Source: CAXBCP01 sp047638395 (GTDB taxonomy: Bacteria; Pseudomonadota; Alphaproteobacteria; MPNO01; UBA830). Taken from it: 64,000 nucleotides of DNA. The stretch covers positions 149,918 through 213,917 of the forward strand of contig JBLIMV010000003.1 in NCBI GenBank assembly GCA_047638395.1, read 5' to 3'. The notes below the pieces were generated by a model, which was not told the origin of the DNA, did not search any database, and was given only the letters and a program-made list of their open reading frames with translations. Shown here in pieces: positions 47,392 to 57,074 of the stretch; position 1 is the first letter of the stretch, and every line of letters starts with the position of its first letter. A program made the translations under genes and the position numbers.

Positions 47392-49263
47392 TTGGCTGAA
47401 CCTGTTCAGGCGCCCGATACGGGTCACGAACTCACCGATGACGCACATGCAACGTCCGACGCCCTTGTCCGGCGGCTGGCGAAGGAACAGCTCTGGCCGC
47501 AGCGTGGCCGGATCGGCCTGACCTTCATCTGCATGGTTCTTGTCGCCGGTACATCGGCCGCGATGATCTATCTGCTGAAGGACGTGGTCGACCAGGTGCT
47601 GATCGCCCGTGACCGGGAGATGCTTTACCTGCTGCCCGGCGTCATCATCGGCCTTGCGCTCATATCGGGCATTGCCGGGTATTTCGAGGCCGTCAACATG
47701 GAGGTCATCGGCCACCGCATGGTCGCCAATCTCCAGCGACTGATGTACCGCGGCATGATCTGGTCGGACCTGCAGTTCTTTCATGACAATTCGGTCGGCC
47801 GGCTGATTTCGCGCTTTATCAACGATGCCGGGCTTTTGCGGTTTTCGGTCGCCAAGGCGCTGACCGGGCTTGTGAAGGATTCGCTGCTCGTTGTGTTCCT
47901 GGTGACGATCCTGATCGTCCATAACTGGCTTCTGGCGCTGCTGACGGTGGTTGTCTTCCCGCTGGCGCTGTATCCGATCGTCCGCATCGGCAAGCGTATG
48001 CGCAAGATTTCGCGCAACACGCAGGTTGAAACCGGCGAGCTGACCACGCTGCTCGACGAGACCTTCCAGGGAGCGCGCCACGTCAAGGCGTACACCATGG
48101 AAGAGCAGGAAACCGCGCGGGCGACCGGCGCCATCGAGAAAGTCTTCGACCTCACCCGCAAGGCCGCACGCGTCCAGGCGATCAGCCGGCCGCTGATGGA
48201 AACCCTGGGCGGAATTGCTCTGGCACTCGCCATTCTGTATGGCGGATCGCAGGTGATCGACGGCACCATGACAACCGGCGAACTGGCCTCATTCCTTGCC
48301 GCCCTGCTCGCGGCCTACAAGCCGATGAAAAACATCGCCAATCTGAATGCGACGCTGCAACAGGGCCTTGCCGCCGCACAGCGTGTGTTCAGCATCCTCG
48401 ACCTCAAGCCGTCGATAGACGACAAGGCGGACGCGGTGAAGCTGGACAATGTCCGCGGCGATATCCGGTTTACGGACGTGCAGTTCCGCTACAACGACAA
48501 GGGCACTGCCCTGAACGGAATCGACCTCGATATACCTGCGGGCAAAACCATCGCCCTGGTCGGACCGTCCGGCGCCGGCAAATCGACCATCCTCAATCTT
48601 ATTCCCCGGTTTTACGATGCCAATAGCGGCATCGTGACGGTTGACGGTCATGACGTGCGCGACGTGGCACTGGAAAGCCTGCGCCGCAGCATCGGGCTTG
48701 TCAGCCAGGAAATATCGCTGTTTGACGATACGATCCGCGCCAATATCGCGTACGGCCGACCGGGTGCGACGGAAGAAGAAATCACGCGTGCGGCGATCGA
48801 CGCCGACGCCCATGACTTCATATCCGGCCTGCCGGACGGCTACGATACGCATGTCGGCGGACGCGGCGTCAAACTATCGGGCGGACAGCGCCAGCGGATC
48901 GCCATTGCCCGTGCCATGATCAAGGACGCCCCGATCCTGCTGCTCGACGAGGCGACATCGGCGCTCGACACCGAAACCGAGCGCCAGGTACAAGCCGCCC
49001 TCGCCCGCCTGAAGCAGGGCCGGACCACGGTTGTCATCGCGCACAGGCTGTCGACGATCATCGATGCCGATACCATTTTCGTCATGGAAGATGGCCGTGT
49101 CGCCGAGACCGGCACCCACACCGAGCTTCTTGCCCGGGGCGGCGCATATAACCGGCTCTATACGATGCAGTTCGCAGGCGATGACGGCATAGAGAAATCA
49201 GACACCGCCGCGACGGCCATTGCCGATACAGATGCCGGGCCGCCGGCCGCTGCGCAGGCCTGA
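47392..49263 (+). CDS. msbA: MsbA-like lipid A ABC exporter
   Basis: A 623-residue ABC half-transporter. No ATG precedes the first helix; TTG at 47392 with an upstream GGAAC is preferred, and TTG at 47362 would add 10 residues. Six transmembrane helices lie in about 45-330. The ATPase domain has Walker A GPSGAGKS, signature LSGGQRQR and Walker B ILLLDEATSALD. Its position directly before Kdo and lipid A genes supports flipping of core-lipid A across the inner membrane. Confidence 0.92.
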   Translation: MAEPVQAPDTGHELTDDAHATSDALVRRLAKEQLWPQRGRIGLTFICMVLVAGTSAAMIYLLKDVVDQVLIARDREMLYLLPGVIIGLALISGIAGYFEAVNMEVIGHRMVANLQRLMYRGMIWSDLQFFHDNSVGRLISRFINDAGLLRFSVAKALTGLVKDSLLVVFLVTILIVHNWLLALLTVVVFPLALYPIVRIGKRMRKISRNTQVETGELTTLLDETFQGARHVKAYTMEEQETARATGAIEKVFDLTRKAARVQAISRPLMETLGGIALALAILYGGSQVIDGTMTTGELASFLAALLAAYKPMKNIANLNATLQQGLAAAQRVFSILDLKPSIDDKADAVKLDNVRGDIRFTDVQFRYNDKGTALNGIDLDIPAGKTIALVGPSGAGKSTILNLIPRFYDANSGIVTVDGHDVRDVALESLRRSIGLVSQEISLFDDTIRANIAYGRPGATEEEITRAAIDADAHDFISGLPDGYDTHVGGRGVKLSGGQRQRIAIARAMIKDAPILLLDEATSALDTETERQVQAALARLKQGRTTVVIAHRLSTIIDADTIFVMEDGRVAETGTHTELLARGGAYNRLYTMQFAGDDGIEKSDTAATAIADTDAGPPAAAQA

Positions 49264-49266
49264 GCG

Positions 49267-49998
49267 ATGGCCGCCGCAAGCCGGCTCATGCGTCGTCCCG
49301 CCGTCAACGCGGCCCTCAGCTGGCTCGCCGCCCGCTATATCCGGCTGGTATGGATCACGGGACGCTGGCGCGTTGAGAACGCCGATATTGCCGGCAAGAT
49401 GGTTGCCGACGGCACCCCGTTTATTGCGTGCTTCTGGCACGGGCGCATGCTGATGATCCCGAATGCCTGGAGATACGATGCGTCGATGAGCATCCTGATC
49501 TCGCATCACCGCGACGGCGTATTTATCTCCCGCACGCTCGCCCATCTGGGGATCGGCACGATTGCCGGATCGTCATCCCGTGGCGGTGGAGGCGCGCTGG
49601 TCAGCATGGTCCGCGCCCTCAAACGCGGTGAATACCTCGGCATCACGCCCGACGGTCCGCGCGGCCCCCGTATGCGTGCAGCACCCGGTGCCACCGCAGC
49701 GGCAAGACTGTCCGGCGCGGTTCTCGTTCCGGTGTCCTACAGTGCGGCGCGCCGGCGGGTACTCAATTCCTGGGACCGGTTCGTGGTGCCCTTGCCGTTC
49801 AGCCGTGGCATTGTCCGCCTCGGCGCTCCCATCGAGGTGCCGCGAGACGCCGATGAAACCGGCCTTGAGGTTGCACGGCGCAAGCTTGAGAGCGAATTGA
49901 TTGCCCTGACCACGGCACTGGACACCGAGCTTGGTGTCGACACCATTGGTCCCGCCCCGGAAGCTTCAGGCCTTACCGCAAAAGGCCCCGCCAAATGA
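49267..49998 (+). CDS. DUF374 lysophospholipid acyltransferase family protein
   Basis: A 243-residue protein with DUF374 features: FIACFWHGRMLMIP, the acyltransferase-like HHRDG (HxxxD-type) and TPDGPRGP (about 125). Members resemble the LpxL/PlsC fold and in several alphaproteobacteria lie beside Kdo transferase. A role in lipid A or lipoprotein acylation is inferred. The stop overlaps the waaA start by 4 bp. Confidence 0.88.
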   Translation: MAAASRLMRRPAVNAALSWLAARYIRLVWITGRWRVENADIAGKMVADGTPFIACFWHGRMLMIPNAWRYDASMSILISHHRDGVFISRTLAHLGIGTIAGSSSRGGGGALVSMVRALKRGEYLGITPDGPRGPRMRAAPGATAAARLSGAVLVPVSYSAARRRVLNSWDRFVVPLPFSRGIVRLGAPIEVPRDADETGLEVARRKLESELIALTTALDTELGVDTIGPAPEASGLTAKGPAK

Positions 49999-51302
49999 GC
50001 ATCGCCGCCTATCGCGCGCTGACATGGGCGACGGGCCCCCTGATCCGCCGGTATATGCACCGGCGGCTGAACGCCGGACGCGAGGACTCGGCACGTTTTG
50101 GCGAAAGGTTCGGCGACGCCTCTGCGCCACGCCCCGACGGACCGCTGGTCTGGATACATGCTGCCAGCGTCGGCGAGTCACTGTCGATGCTCAGCCTGAT
50201 CGAACGCATCCGTCGCGAACGCCCGGAGATCGGCATCCTTATGACATCGGGCACGGTCAGTTCAGCCCGCATTCTTGAAAACCGTCTGCCACCCCGCGTG
50301 ATCCATCAATACGTTCCGGTCGACCGGATGTCCTGGGTGCGCCGGTTTCTCGATCATTGGCGGCCGGATCTGGTGCTCTGGGTGGAATCCGAGTTCTGGC
50401 CGGGTGTGCTGTCTGAAGTAAAGGCCCGGGCTATTCCGGCAATGCTGATGAATGCCCGCATTTCAGCCCGCTCCTGGCGCGGCTGGCGGCGCGCACCATG
50501 GATGATCCGGCGCATACTCGCGACGTTCGATCTTTGTATGGCACAAACAGAACTCGACGCAGAACGCCTTCGCGATCTGGGCGCCGGCAGTGTCGCCTGC
50601 CCCGGCAACCTGAAATTCGCCGCCGAACCGCTGCCAGCCGATTCCGATGCACTGGCAGCGCTTGAAGCATCGATGGCGGCACGCCCCCGCTGGCTCGCTT
50701 TCAGCACGCATCCCGGCGAAGAAGAAACGTTCGCGGCGGCACATCGGATACTGGTCCGGAACCTGCCCGATGTTCTGACCATCATCGTCCCGCGCCATCC
50801 GGCGCGCGGCGCCGATATCGAAAAAATGCTCGCGGCGTCCGATGCCGCAGTCACCCTGCGGAGCCGTGGCGAGACACTCCCAAAAGATACCGACTTCCTG
50901 CTTGCAGACACCATGGGTGAGCTTGGCCTGTTTTTCCGGCTGACGGATATCGCCTTCGTCGGGGGATCGCTGGTGCCGCACGGCGGGCAGAATCCGATCG
51001 AGCCGGCCCGGCTCGGCTGCGCGATCGTTCACGGCCCGCATATGGAAAACTTTCTCGCCATCGAGGGCGAGCTTAAGGCGGCCGGTGCATCATCGCTCGC
51101 CACGACCGCGGAGGAGATTGCGCGTGAGGTCGGCACGCTGCTGTCCAATGCGGCACAGCGCCAGCGCCGCGTGTCGGCGGCACGGTCGGTCGCCGACGGC
51201 AAATTCAGCATCCTCGACGGGGTCTTTACGCATCTCGACCCGGTCCTGAACCGTATTTCACCGGCACAGCCGATACCGGCCTCCCGCGATGCGCGCACCT
51301 GA
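49995..51302 (+). CDS. waaA: Kdo (3-deoxy-D-manno-octulosonic acid) transferase
   Basis: A 435-residue inner-membrane-associated glycosyltransferase of family 30. The acceptor-side motif HAASVGESLSMLSLIERIR is at about 54-72. WVESEFWPGVL and the C-terminal CMP-Kdo site GGSLVPHGGQNPIEPA (about 323-338) are clear. It adds Kdo to lipid IVA. It overlaps both the DUF374 gene and lpxK. Confidence 0.96.
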   Translation: MSIAAYRALTWATGPLIRRYMHRRLNAGREDSARFGERFGDASAPRPDGPLVWIHAASVGESLSMLSLIERIRRERPEIGILMTSGTVSSARILENRLPPRVIHQYVPVDRMSWVRRFLDHWRPDLVLWVESEFWPGVLSEVKARAIPAMLMNARISARSWRGWRRAPWMIRRILATFDLCMAQTELDAERLRDLGAGSVACPGNLKFAAEPLPADSDALAALEASMAARPRWLAFSTHPGEEETFAAAHRILVRNLPDVLTIIVPRHPARGADIEKMLAASDAAVTLRSRGETLPKDTDFLLADTMGELGLFFRLTDIAFVGGSLVPHGGQNPIEPARLGCAIVHGPHMENFLAIEGELKAAGASSLATTAEEIAREVGTLLSNAAQRQRRVSAARSVADGKFSILDGVFTHLDPVLNRISPAQPIPASRDART

Positions 51303-52278
51303 ATTCTGGCGTCATAACGGCCTGCTGCCGGTGCTGCTGTCACCGGCGAGCGCGATCTGGCGCCACCGCGCAGCATCCCGCATACGACAGGCGAGCCCTC
51401 AGAAAGTCAGCGTGCCCGTCATCTGCATCGGCAACGCGGTTGCCGGCGGTGCGGGCAAGACCCCGGTCGCCATGTCGGTCGCCGATACCCTGCTACGGCA
51501 GGGCATAAAGCCTCATTTTCTCAGTCGAGGTTATGGAGGAACAACCATTGAGCCAACGCGGGTCGACCCGGCACATCATTCGGCCCATGACGTCGGCGAC
51601 GAGCCATTGCTGCTGGCGCGTCACGCCCCGACATGGGTCGCCCACAATCGCGTGGCAGGGGCAAAAATCGCCGTATCGGCAGGCGCAGAAATAATCGTTC
51701 TCGATGATGGTCTTCAGAATCCGTCATTGCACAAGGACATCTCGATCCTGGTCGTCGATGGCGGCTACGGGTTCGGCAACCGGCGCGTCATGCCGGCAGG
51801 CCCGTTGCGTGAAGACTTGAATGAGGTGATTGCGCGGGTCGATGCCGTCGCGATCATCGGTACCGACCGCCATGGTATCGAACAATCGCTGCAGAGCAGG
51901 AAACCTGTCCTTGCTGCCCGGTTCGTCCCCCGCGTCGAGGACGACGATCTATCGGGCAGAGCCGTGCTGGCCTTCGCAGGTATCGGCCGGCCCCAAAAAT
52001 TCTTTGAGACCCTTGCCGGTATGGGCTGTGACGTGGTCGCGACCCGGGCCTTTGCGGACCATCACCCGTATACCAGCGACGAGGTGATGCGGCTGTTGGA
52101 AGACGCCGCCGCCGCGGGGGCCATCGCCGTCACCACGGAGAAAGACGCCGTCCGCCTGCCGGCAGAAACCCGCGACATCGTGCGCACATTGGGAGTCACA
52201 CTTGAATGGCGTGATCAGAGCTCTCTCGATACACTGCTATCTTCTGCGCTGTCCCCAGCCCTAACGGCGAAAGCATAG
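51289..52278 (+). CDS. lpxK: Tetraacyldisaccharide 4'-kinase LpxK
   Basis: A 329-residue membrane-bound kinase that phosphorylates the lipid A precursor disaccharide to make lipid IVA. The P-loop is GNAVAGGAGKTPVAM (about 47-61), followed by FLSRGYGG and VLDDGLQNPSL. The N-terminal hydrophobic segment LLPVLLSPASAIW anchors it. It begins inside the end of waaA and is followed 3 bp later by the acyltransferase. Confidence 0.96.
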   Translation: MRAPEFWRHNGLLPVLLSPASAIWRHRAASRIRQASPQKVSVPVICIGNAVAGGAGKTPVAMSVADTLLRQGIKPHFLSRGYGGTTIEPTRVDPAHHSAHDVGDEPLLLARHAPTWVAHNRVAGAKIAVSAGAEIIVLDDGLQNPSLHKDISILVVDGGYGFGNRRVMPAGPLREDLNEVIARVDAVAIIGTDRHGIEQSLQSRKPVLAARFVPRVEDDDLSGRAVLAFAGIGRPQKFFETLAGMGCDVVATRAFADHHPYTSDEVMRLLEDAAAAGAIAVTTEKDAVRLPAETRDIVRTLGVTLEWRDQSSLDTLLSSALSPALTAKA

Positions 52279-52281
52279 ATT

Positions 52282-53199
52282 TTGGCGCGCTATTCCGAAC
52301 GGTTCTGGCAAAAACCCGAATTCAAGCATTACCTCGAATACGCGCTGGCCGCGCCGCTCTGCGGCGTGTTGCGGCGGATACCGATAGATCTGGCGTCCAA
52401 CATTCTCGGGCGGCTCGGCCGGAATATCGGCCCGAAACTATGGCTCAGCAAACGGGCACGCGAGAATATCCGCCTGATATGGCCCGACATCACACCGCAG
52501 AAAGTGGAAGAAATTCTCGTCGGTTGCTGGGACAATTTTTCGAGGGTAAGCAACGATTACTGGCGCCTCGACAAGATCCGTGCCGATCAGGATCACCGGA
52601 TAGAAATCGTCGGGGCCGAATATTTGGATGCACTCCGTGAAAGTGGAAAATCGAGCATTCTGTTCGCCGGGCATATCGCCAATTGGGAAATGGTGACACT
52701 CGCGGCGCGCAAACACGAGCTGCCGCTGACCGTCGTCTACCGGCCTTTCAACAATCCATTCATCGATGCCCGCGTTCGCGACTGGCAACGGGGCAGCGGT
52801 GTTGAACTGATCATGAAGGGCCGTGAAGGCGCGCGACGACTGACCCAGGTCCTCAAGGGCGACGGGCATACAATCATGCTGGTCGATGTCCGCATGAACG
52901 ACGGGGTCAAAGCGCCCTTTCTCGGCGTAGACGCGATGACACCAGCTGCTCCGGCGGCATTGGCGCTTAAATATGGTGCCCTGCTTGTGCCGGTCCGGGT
53001 CGAGCGCACCGGGCCGACCCATTTCCGGGTCACGGTGGAGGAGCCGAAACCGCCGGTCGATACAGGCGATCGGAATGCCGATATCCTCGCCACAACGACA
53101 TGGATCAACGACCGCTTCAGCGCCTGGATAGTCGACCGACCTGAACAGTGGATGTGGTTTCACCGGCGTTGGGGCAAGAACCCGAAACGCCCGGAGTGA
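52282..53199 (+). CDS. Lipid A biosynthesis acyltransferase (LpxL/HtrB-like)
   Basis: A 305-residue acyltransferase. The start is TTG at 52282 right after lpxK, with no close ATG. The catalytic region AGHIANWEMV (about 127-136) corresponds to the HxxxxE/D motif with NWE, and the domain includes MLVDVRMNDGVKAPFLG. It adds a secondary acyl chain to Kdo2-lipid IVA. It completes the Kdo/lipid A operon. Confidence 0.92.
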   Translation: MARYSERFWQKPEFKHYLEYALAAPLCGVLRRIPIDLASNILGRLGRNIGPKLWLSKRARENIRLIWPDITPQKVEEILVGCWDNFSRVSNDYWRLDKIRADQDHRIEIVGAEYLDALRESGKSSILFAGHIANWEMVTLAARKHELPLTVVYRPFNNPFIDARVRDWQRGSGVELIMKGREGARRLTQVLKGDGHTIMLVDVRMNDGVKAPFLGVDAMTPAAPAALALKYGALLVPVRVERTGPTHFRVTVEEPKPPVDTGDRNADILATTTWINDRFSAWIVDRPEQWMWFHRRWGKNPKRPE

Positions 53200-53229
53200 A
53201 TGTTACGGCTGAAAGTTAGGACTGAGCCG

Positions 53230-54045
53230 CTATTTCGGCATCGGCCCGACGAGCAGGCGCGGATCCAGACGTTCCTGGAACCAGTTCACCCGCCAGTCGA
53301 GATGCGGGCCGGTCGACCGACCGGTTGAGCCGATCTTACCGATACGGTCGCCCTGTTTTACAATCTCGCCAAGCTTGGCGCTGACCGCGCTCAGATGTGA
53401 ATACACCGTCGACAGACCGTGCCCGTGATCGATAATCACCGTACCGCCGGTAAAATACATATCCGTGTTTGCCAACGTAACTTTGCCGGGCGCCGCAGCG
53501 ACAACCGGCGTGCCGGTCGGCGCGGCGATATCGATCCCCAGATGCGGCCGCCTCGGCTCGCCGTTCAGAATGCGCTGACTGCCATAAACACCGGAGATAC
53601 GCCCCATGGCCGGCCAGATAAACCCACCGGCGAAATGGGGCACCGCTGTAAACACCCCGCGCGCCGCCCGGATCGCCTTGCCTTCCGCCCGAATACGCAG
53701 CAGCGCCCCCGCGGACGGCGTGACCATTTTGCGCGGCAGACCATCGATGCGTTGGATACGGTATTTACGCTTTTTGATCTTTAACGTGCGGACGAGACGC
53801 TTACCGTCCGCCATCACTGATTGAAAAATTGCAGTCTCGGGCGCATCGCGACCGAACCCGATAACAAACCGGCCATCCGGCGTCACCGTCACGAGCCGTC
53901 CATTCAGACTGATCTTCGTGGCGGGATCCGTGCGTCCGTGCACCAACCCGCCCTGCACGAAATCGCCCTTCAGATCGGGCTGTGCTGCGGAAGCGGGCAC
54001 CGCGATCGACAGCAACAAAAGGATGCCGACAAAAGGTTTCAACAC
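53230..54045 (-). CDS. M23 family peptidase (LytM-like)
   Basis: A 271-residue exported protein. The signal peptide (about 1-20, ending ASAAQ) precedes an immunoglobulin-like region. The LytM domain has RPHLGIDIAAPTGTPV (His/Asp ligands) and IIDHGHGLSTVYSHLS with the HxH ligands (about 215-230). It should cleave peptidoglycan cross-bridges or activate amidases. It overlaps the end of xseA by one base. Confidence 0.92.
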   Translation of the reverse strand: MLKPFVGILLLLSIAVPASAAQPDLKGDFVQGGLVHGRTDPATKISLNGRLVTVTPDGRFVIGFGRDAPETAIFQSVMADGKRLVRTLKIKKRKYRIQRIDGLPRKMVTPSAGALLRIRAEGKAIRAARGVFTAVPHFAGGFIWPAMGRISGVYGSQRILNGEPRRPHLGIDIAAPTGTPVVAAAPGKVTLANTDMYFTGGTVIIDHGHGLSTVYSHLSAVSAKLGEIVKQGDRIGKIGSTGRSTGPHLDWRVNWFQERLDPRLLVGPMPK

Positions 54046-55601
54046 TAAAACAGAGACCTCTGATCGGATTCGGGTTTTGCCGCGGATTTTACCGCGGGCC
54101 TTGCAGCAGGCTTGGCGGGTTTCCCTGCTTTGGGATCCGCCTGCTTTGCCGATCCGCCGCCGTCCAGTATCGATGCGCCGACATCGCCATCCGAGAAATG
54201 AATGGAGACAGTCTGGCCGGCCGACGTGGCTGCGGCCTGCATCACCGGTTCTCCATCGGCATCGCGCACCAAGGCAAAACCCCGATCAAGAACACGTTCA
54301 TAGGACAGACTGTTGAGCAATTGGCCCGAGGATTTCAGGGATGCATCCGCATTGGCAATCGATCGGGTAATGCCGCCGGTCATACGTTCGACAGGCGACA
54401 ACCCGTCAAACCTTGCCGCTCGGTCCCGCACCAGTGCACGCAGGCCACCCATCAGGCGGCCGTCGAGCTGGGCGACATCACGCGCCGCACGATCCAGCAC
54501 ATCCCGCGGATGCCGCAGGGACGCACTCGCCGTCGCCAACCTGGCACCGGCACGCTCTATCTGGCCGGACATCGCGTTGGCCAGCCGCTCGGTCTGGTTA
54601 TCGAGCGACTGCATCGCTCCTTCGAGCAGCTCCACCGGGCGCGGCAGCCCGCGCGCGAGCCCCTCAATCCGGGTACGCCGGTCCTCCAGCAGTCGTCCGG
54701 ACGCCGCTATCATACGGCGTTCGTCATCGAGCACCTGTGCCAGCAACTCGGCCCGCACCGGTACCGCCATTTCAGCCGCTGCCGTCGGTGTCGGTGCACG
54801 TCTGTCGGACGCATAGTCGATCAATGTCGTGTCGGTTTCATGGCCAACCGCGGAGATCAGCGGAATGACGGACTCCGCTGCCGCCCGCACGACGACTTCT
54901 TCATTGAACTGCCAGAGATCTTCGAGGCTGCCGCCGCCGCGCGCGATAATCAGCACATCCGGCCGCGGCACCTTACCGCCAGGCTGAAGCGCGTTAAAAC
55001 CGTTGATCGCTGCGGCAATCTTTGCGGCGGCGCCGTCTCCCTGCACGGGCACGGGCCACATCAGGACATGGCGCGGGAACCGATCATCGAGCCGGTGCAG
55101 AATATCGCGGATCACCGCCCCGGTCGGCGACGTCACAACGCCGATCACATCGGGCAGAAACGGCAGCGCCCGCTTTCTGTCAGCATCGAACAGACCTTCG
55201 CCAGCAAGCTTCTTCCGGCGGTCTTCCAATAATTTGAGAAGCGCGCCCTCGCCCGCCAGTTCAATCGATTCAACGACAATCTGATAGCGCGAGCTTTTGG
55301 GGTAGGAAGAGATCCGCCCGGTGGCGATAACCTCCATTCCCTCTTCGAGCTTCAGCGACAGCTTTCCCACCGTGCCACGCCAGGCGACGGCATCCATCGC
55401 GGCATCGGCATCCTTGATCGTAAAATACAGATGCCCGGAGCCATGATAATTGGGCCGTCCGACCTCGCCCCGCACGCGCACACGCCCGAAAGCGCCCTCA
55501 AGCGTCTGCTTGATCGCCTGCGAAATCTCTCCGACGGAGAGCTCGACAAGATTGCCGCCAGGGGCGGGTTTTTCACTGGAATCGAAGAATTGATCGGCCA
55601 T
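54045..55601 (-). CDS. xseA: Exodeoxyribonuclease VII large subunit XseA
   Basis: A 518-residue nuclease subunit. The ATG at 55601 (MADQFFDSS) is preferred; another in-frame ATG at 55613 adds 4 residues. The N-terminal OB domain has VRVRGEVGRPNYHGSGHLYF. The catalytic domain has GVVTSPTGAVIRD, IIARGGGSLEDLWQFN and SAVGHETDTT. The Arg-rich coiled coil is at about 300-420. A Lys/Ala/Pro-rich tail ends the protein. The small subunit xseB is not adjacent. purD starts 72 bp away on the other strand. Confidence 0.96.
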   Translation of the reverse strand: MADQFFDSSEKPAPGGNLVELSVGEISQAIKQTLEGAFGRVRVRGEVGRPNYHGSGHLYFTIKDADAAMDAVAWRGTVGKLSLKLEEGMEVIATGRISSYPKSSRYQIVVESIELAGEGALLKLLEDRRKKLAGEGLFDADRKRALPFLPDVIGVVTSPTGAVIRDILHRLDDRFPRHVLMWPVPVQGDGAAAKIAAAINGFNALQPGGKVPRPDVLIIARGGGSLEDLWQFNEEVVVRAAAESVIPLISAVGHETDTTLIDYASDRRAPTPTAAAEMAVPVRAELLAQVLDDERRMIAASGRLLEDRRTRIEGLARGLPRPVELLEGAMQSLDNQTERLANAMSGQIERAGARLATASASLRHPRDVLDRAARDVAQLDGRLMGGLRALVRDRAARFDGLSPVERMTGGITRSIANADASLKSSGQLLNSLSYERVLDRGFALVRDADGEPVMQAAATSAGQTVSIHFSDGDVGASILDGGGSAKQADPKAGKPAKPAARPAVKSAAKPESDQRSLF

Positions 55602-55673
55602 GACGATTCGCATCTTATGTCATCTGATGAGTCGTGTGCCAATGTTGTGCGGTTTAATTCAGGAAAAACGGGA

Positions 55674-56942
55674 ATGAAGGTACTTGTTGTTGGCGGTGGC
55701 GGGCGCGAACATGCGCTGTGCTGGACGATTTCCGGCTCTCCGCTGGTCGATACGCTGTGGTGTGCCCCCGGAAATGCCGGAATCGCCCAGGACGCCCAAT
55801 GCGTGGATATCGCTGCCGACGATATAGACGGACTTGTCGCCTTCGCTGTCGAAAATGCGGTCGAACTGGTCGTTATCGGCCCTGAAATCCCCCTCGTCAT
55901 GGGTTTGGCCGACCGATTACAGGCCGAAAACATCCGCGCCTTCGGGCCGAGCGCCGCGGCAGCCGTGCTCGAAGGCTCCAAGGGCTACATGAAAGACCTG
56001 TGTACCCGCTACAACATCCCGACCGCAGCCTATGGGCGGTTTACCGAGGCCGCTGCCGCAAAGGCGTTCATCGCAGAACGCGGCGCGCCGATTGTCGTGA
56101 AGGCGGACGGTCTGGCTGCCGGCAAGGGTGTCATCATCTGTGAGACGGTCGATCAGGCGAATGTGGCGGTGGACAACATGCTGAGCGGCAACGCCTTTGG
56201 CGATGCCGGCGCGGAAGTCGTGGTCGAAGAATTCATGGAGGGCGAGGAGGCGAGCTTTTTCGTCCTGTCCGACGGCGAAAACGTTCTGCCGCTGGCCTCC
56301 GCCCAGGATCACAAACGGGTCGGCGATGGCGATACGGGGCCCAATACGGGCGGCATGGGCGCATATTCGCCCGCCCCCTGCGTCACCGATGAGATCGCCG
56401 CGACGGTGATGGAAACGATTATCCACCCCACCGTCGACGGGATGAAGGCCGACGGTAATCCATATCAGGGTGTGCTCTATGCCGGGCTGATGCTGACCGA
56501 TGAAGGACCGAAGCTGGTCGAATATAACTGCCGGTTCGGCGATCCCGAATGCCAGGTGCTGATGACCCGGCTGATGTCCGACATCCTGCCCGCGCTGATC
56601 GCCGCCTGTGACGGCGAATTGAAGGATTTCGACCTCCGCTGGTTCGACGAGGCGGCCCTCACGGTCGTGATGGCAGCCAACGGCTATCCGGGGTCATACG
56701 ACAAGGGCACGATTATCAACGGGTTGGACAAAGCCGCCAAGATCGCTGGATCCCTGATCTTCCACGCCGGGACGGCGACGAATGAAAACGGCGACATTGT
56801 CGCCACGGGCGGGCGGGTTCTCAACGTTACAGCCAATGCGGCAACCATCGCCGAGGCACAGGAGCGTGCCTACAAGGCGGTCGACCGGATCGACTGGCCG
56901 GAAGGCTTCTGCCGCCGCGATATCGGCTGGCGCGCCGTTTAA
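55674..56942 (+). CDS. purD: Phosphoribosylamine-glycine ligase PurD
   Basis: A 422-residue ATP-grasp enzyme of purine synthesis. The ATG at 55674 gives the family start MKVLVVGGGGREHALCW; the open frame continues upstream into the xseA start but is not used. Motifs include GPEIPLVMGLADRL, VVKADGLAAGKGVII and TGGMGAYSPAP. It makes glycinamide ribonucleotide in the cytoplasm. No other pur gene is adjacent. Confidence 0.97.
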   Translation: MKVLVVGGGGREHALCWTISGSPLVDTLWCAPGNAGIAQDAQCVDIAADDIDGLVAFAVENAVELVVIGPEIPLVMGLADRLQAENIRAFGPSAAAAVLEGSKGYMKDLCTRYNIPTAAYGRFTEAAAAKAFIAERGAPIVVKADGLAAGKGVIICETVDQANVAVDNMLSGNAFGDAGAEVVVEEFMEGEEASFFVLSDGENVLPLASAQDHKRVGDGDTGPNTGGMGAYSPAPCVTDEIAATVMETIIHPTVDGMKADGNPYQGVLYAGLMLTDEGPKLVEYNCRFGDPECQVLMTRLMSDILPALIAACDGELKDFDLRWFDEAALTVVMAANGYPGSYDKGTIINGLDKAAKIAGSLIFHAGTATNENGDIVATGGRVLNVTANAATIAEAQERAYKAVDRIDWPEGFCRRDIGWRAV

Positions 56943-57074
56943 GACCGGCCTCGCACATATCCCCACTACGGGATCCTCTGGTTTCTCCCCGCACTTGATA
57001 ACATTCCGTGCACGGATCAAAATGATCGAACGTTCTCACGGATATTGAGCGGCAGACAGGATAGGAGAGGCCCG

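Noticed and set aside
55431..55673. Upstream extension of the PurD frame
   Set aside because: It overlaps the start of xseA. PurD begins at the typical MKVLVVGGGGREHA.
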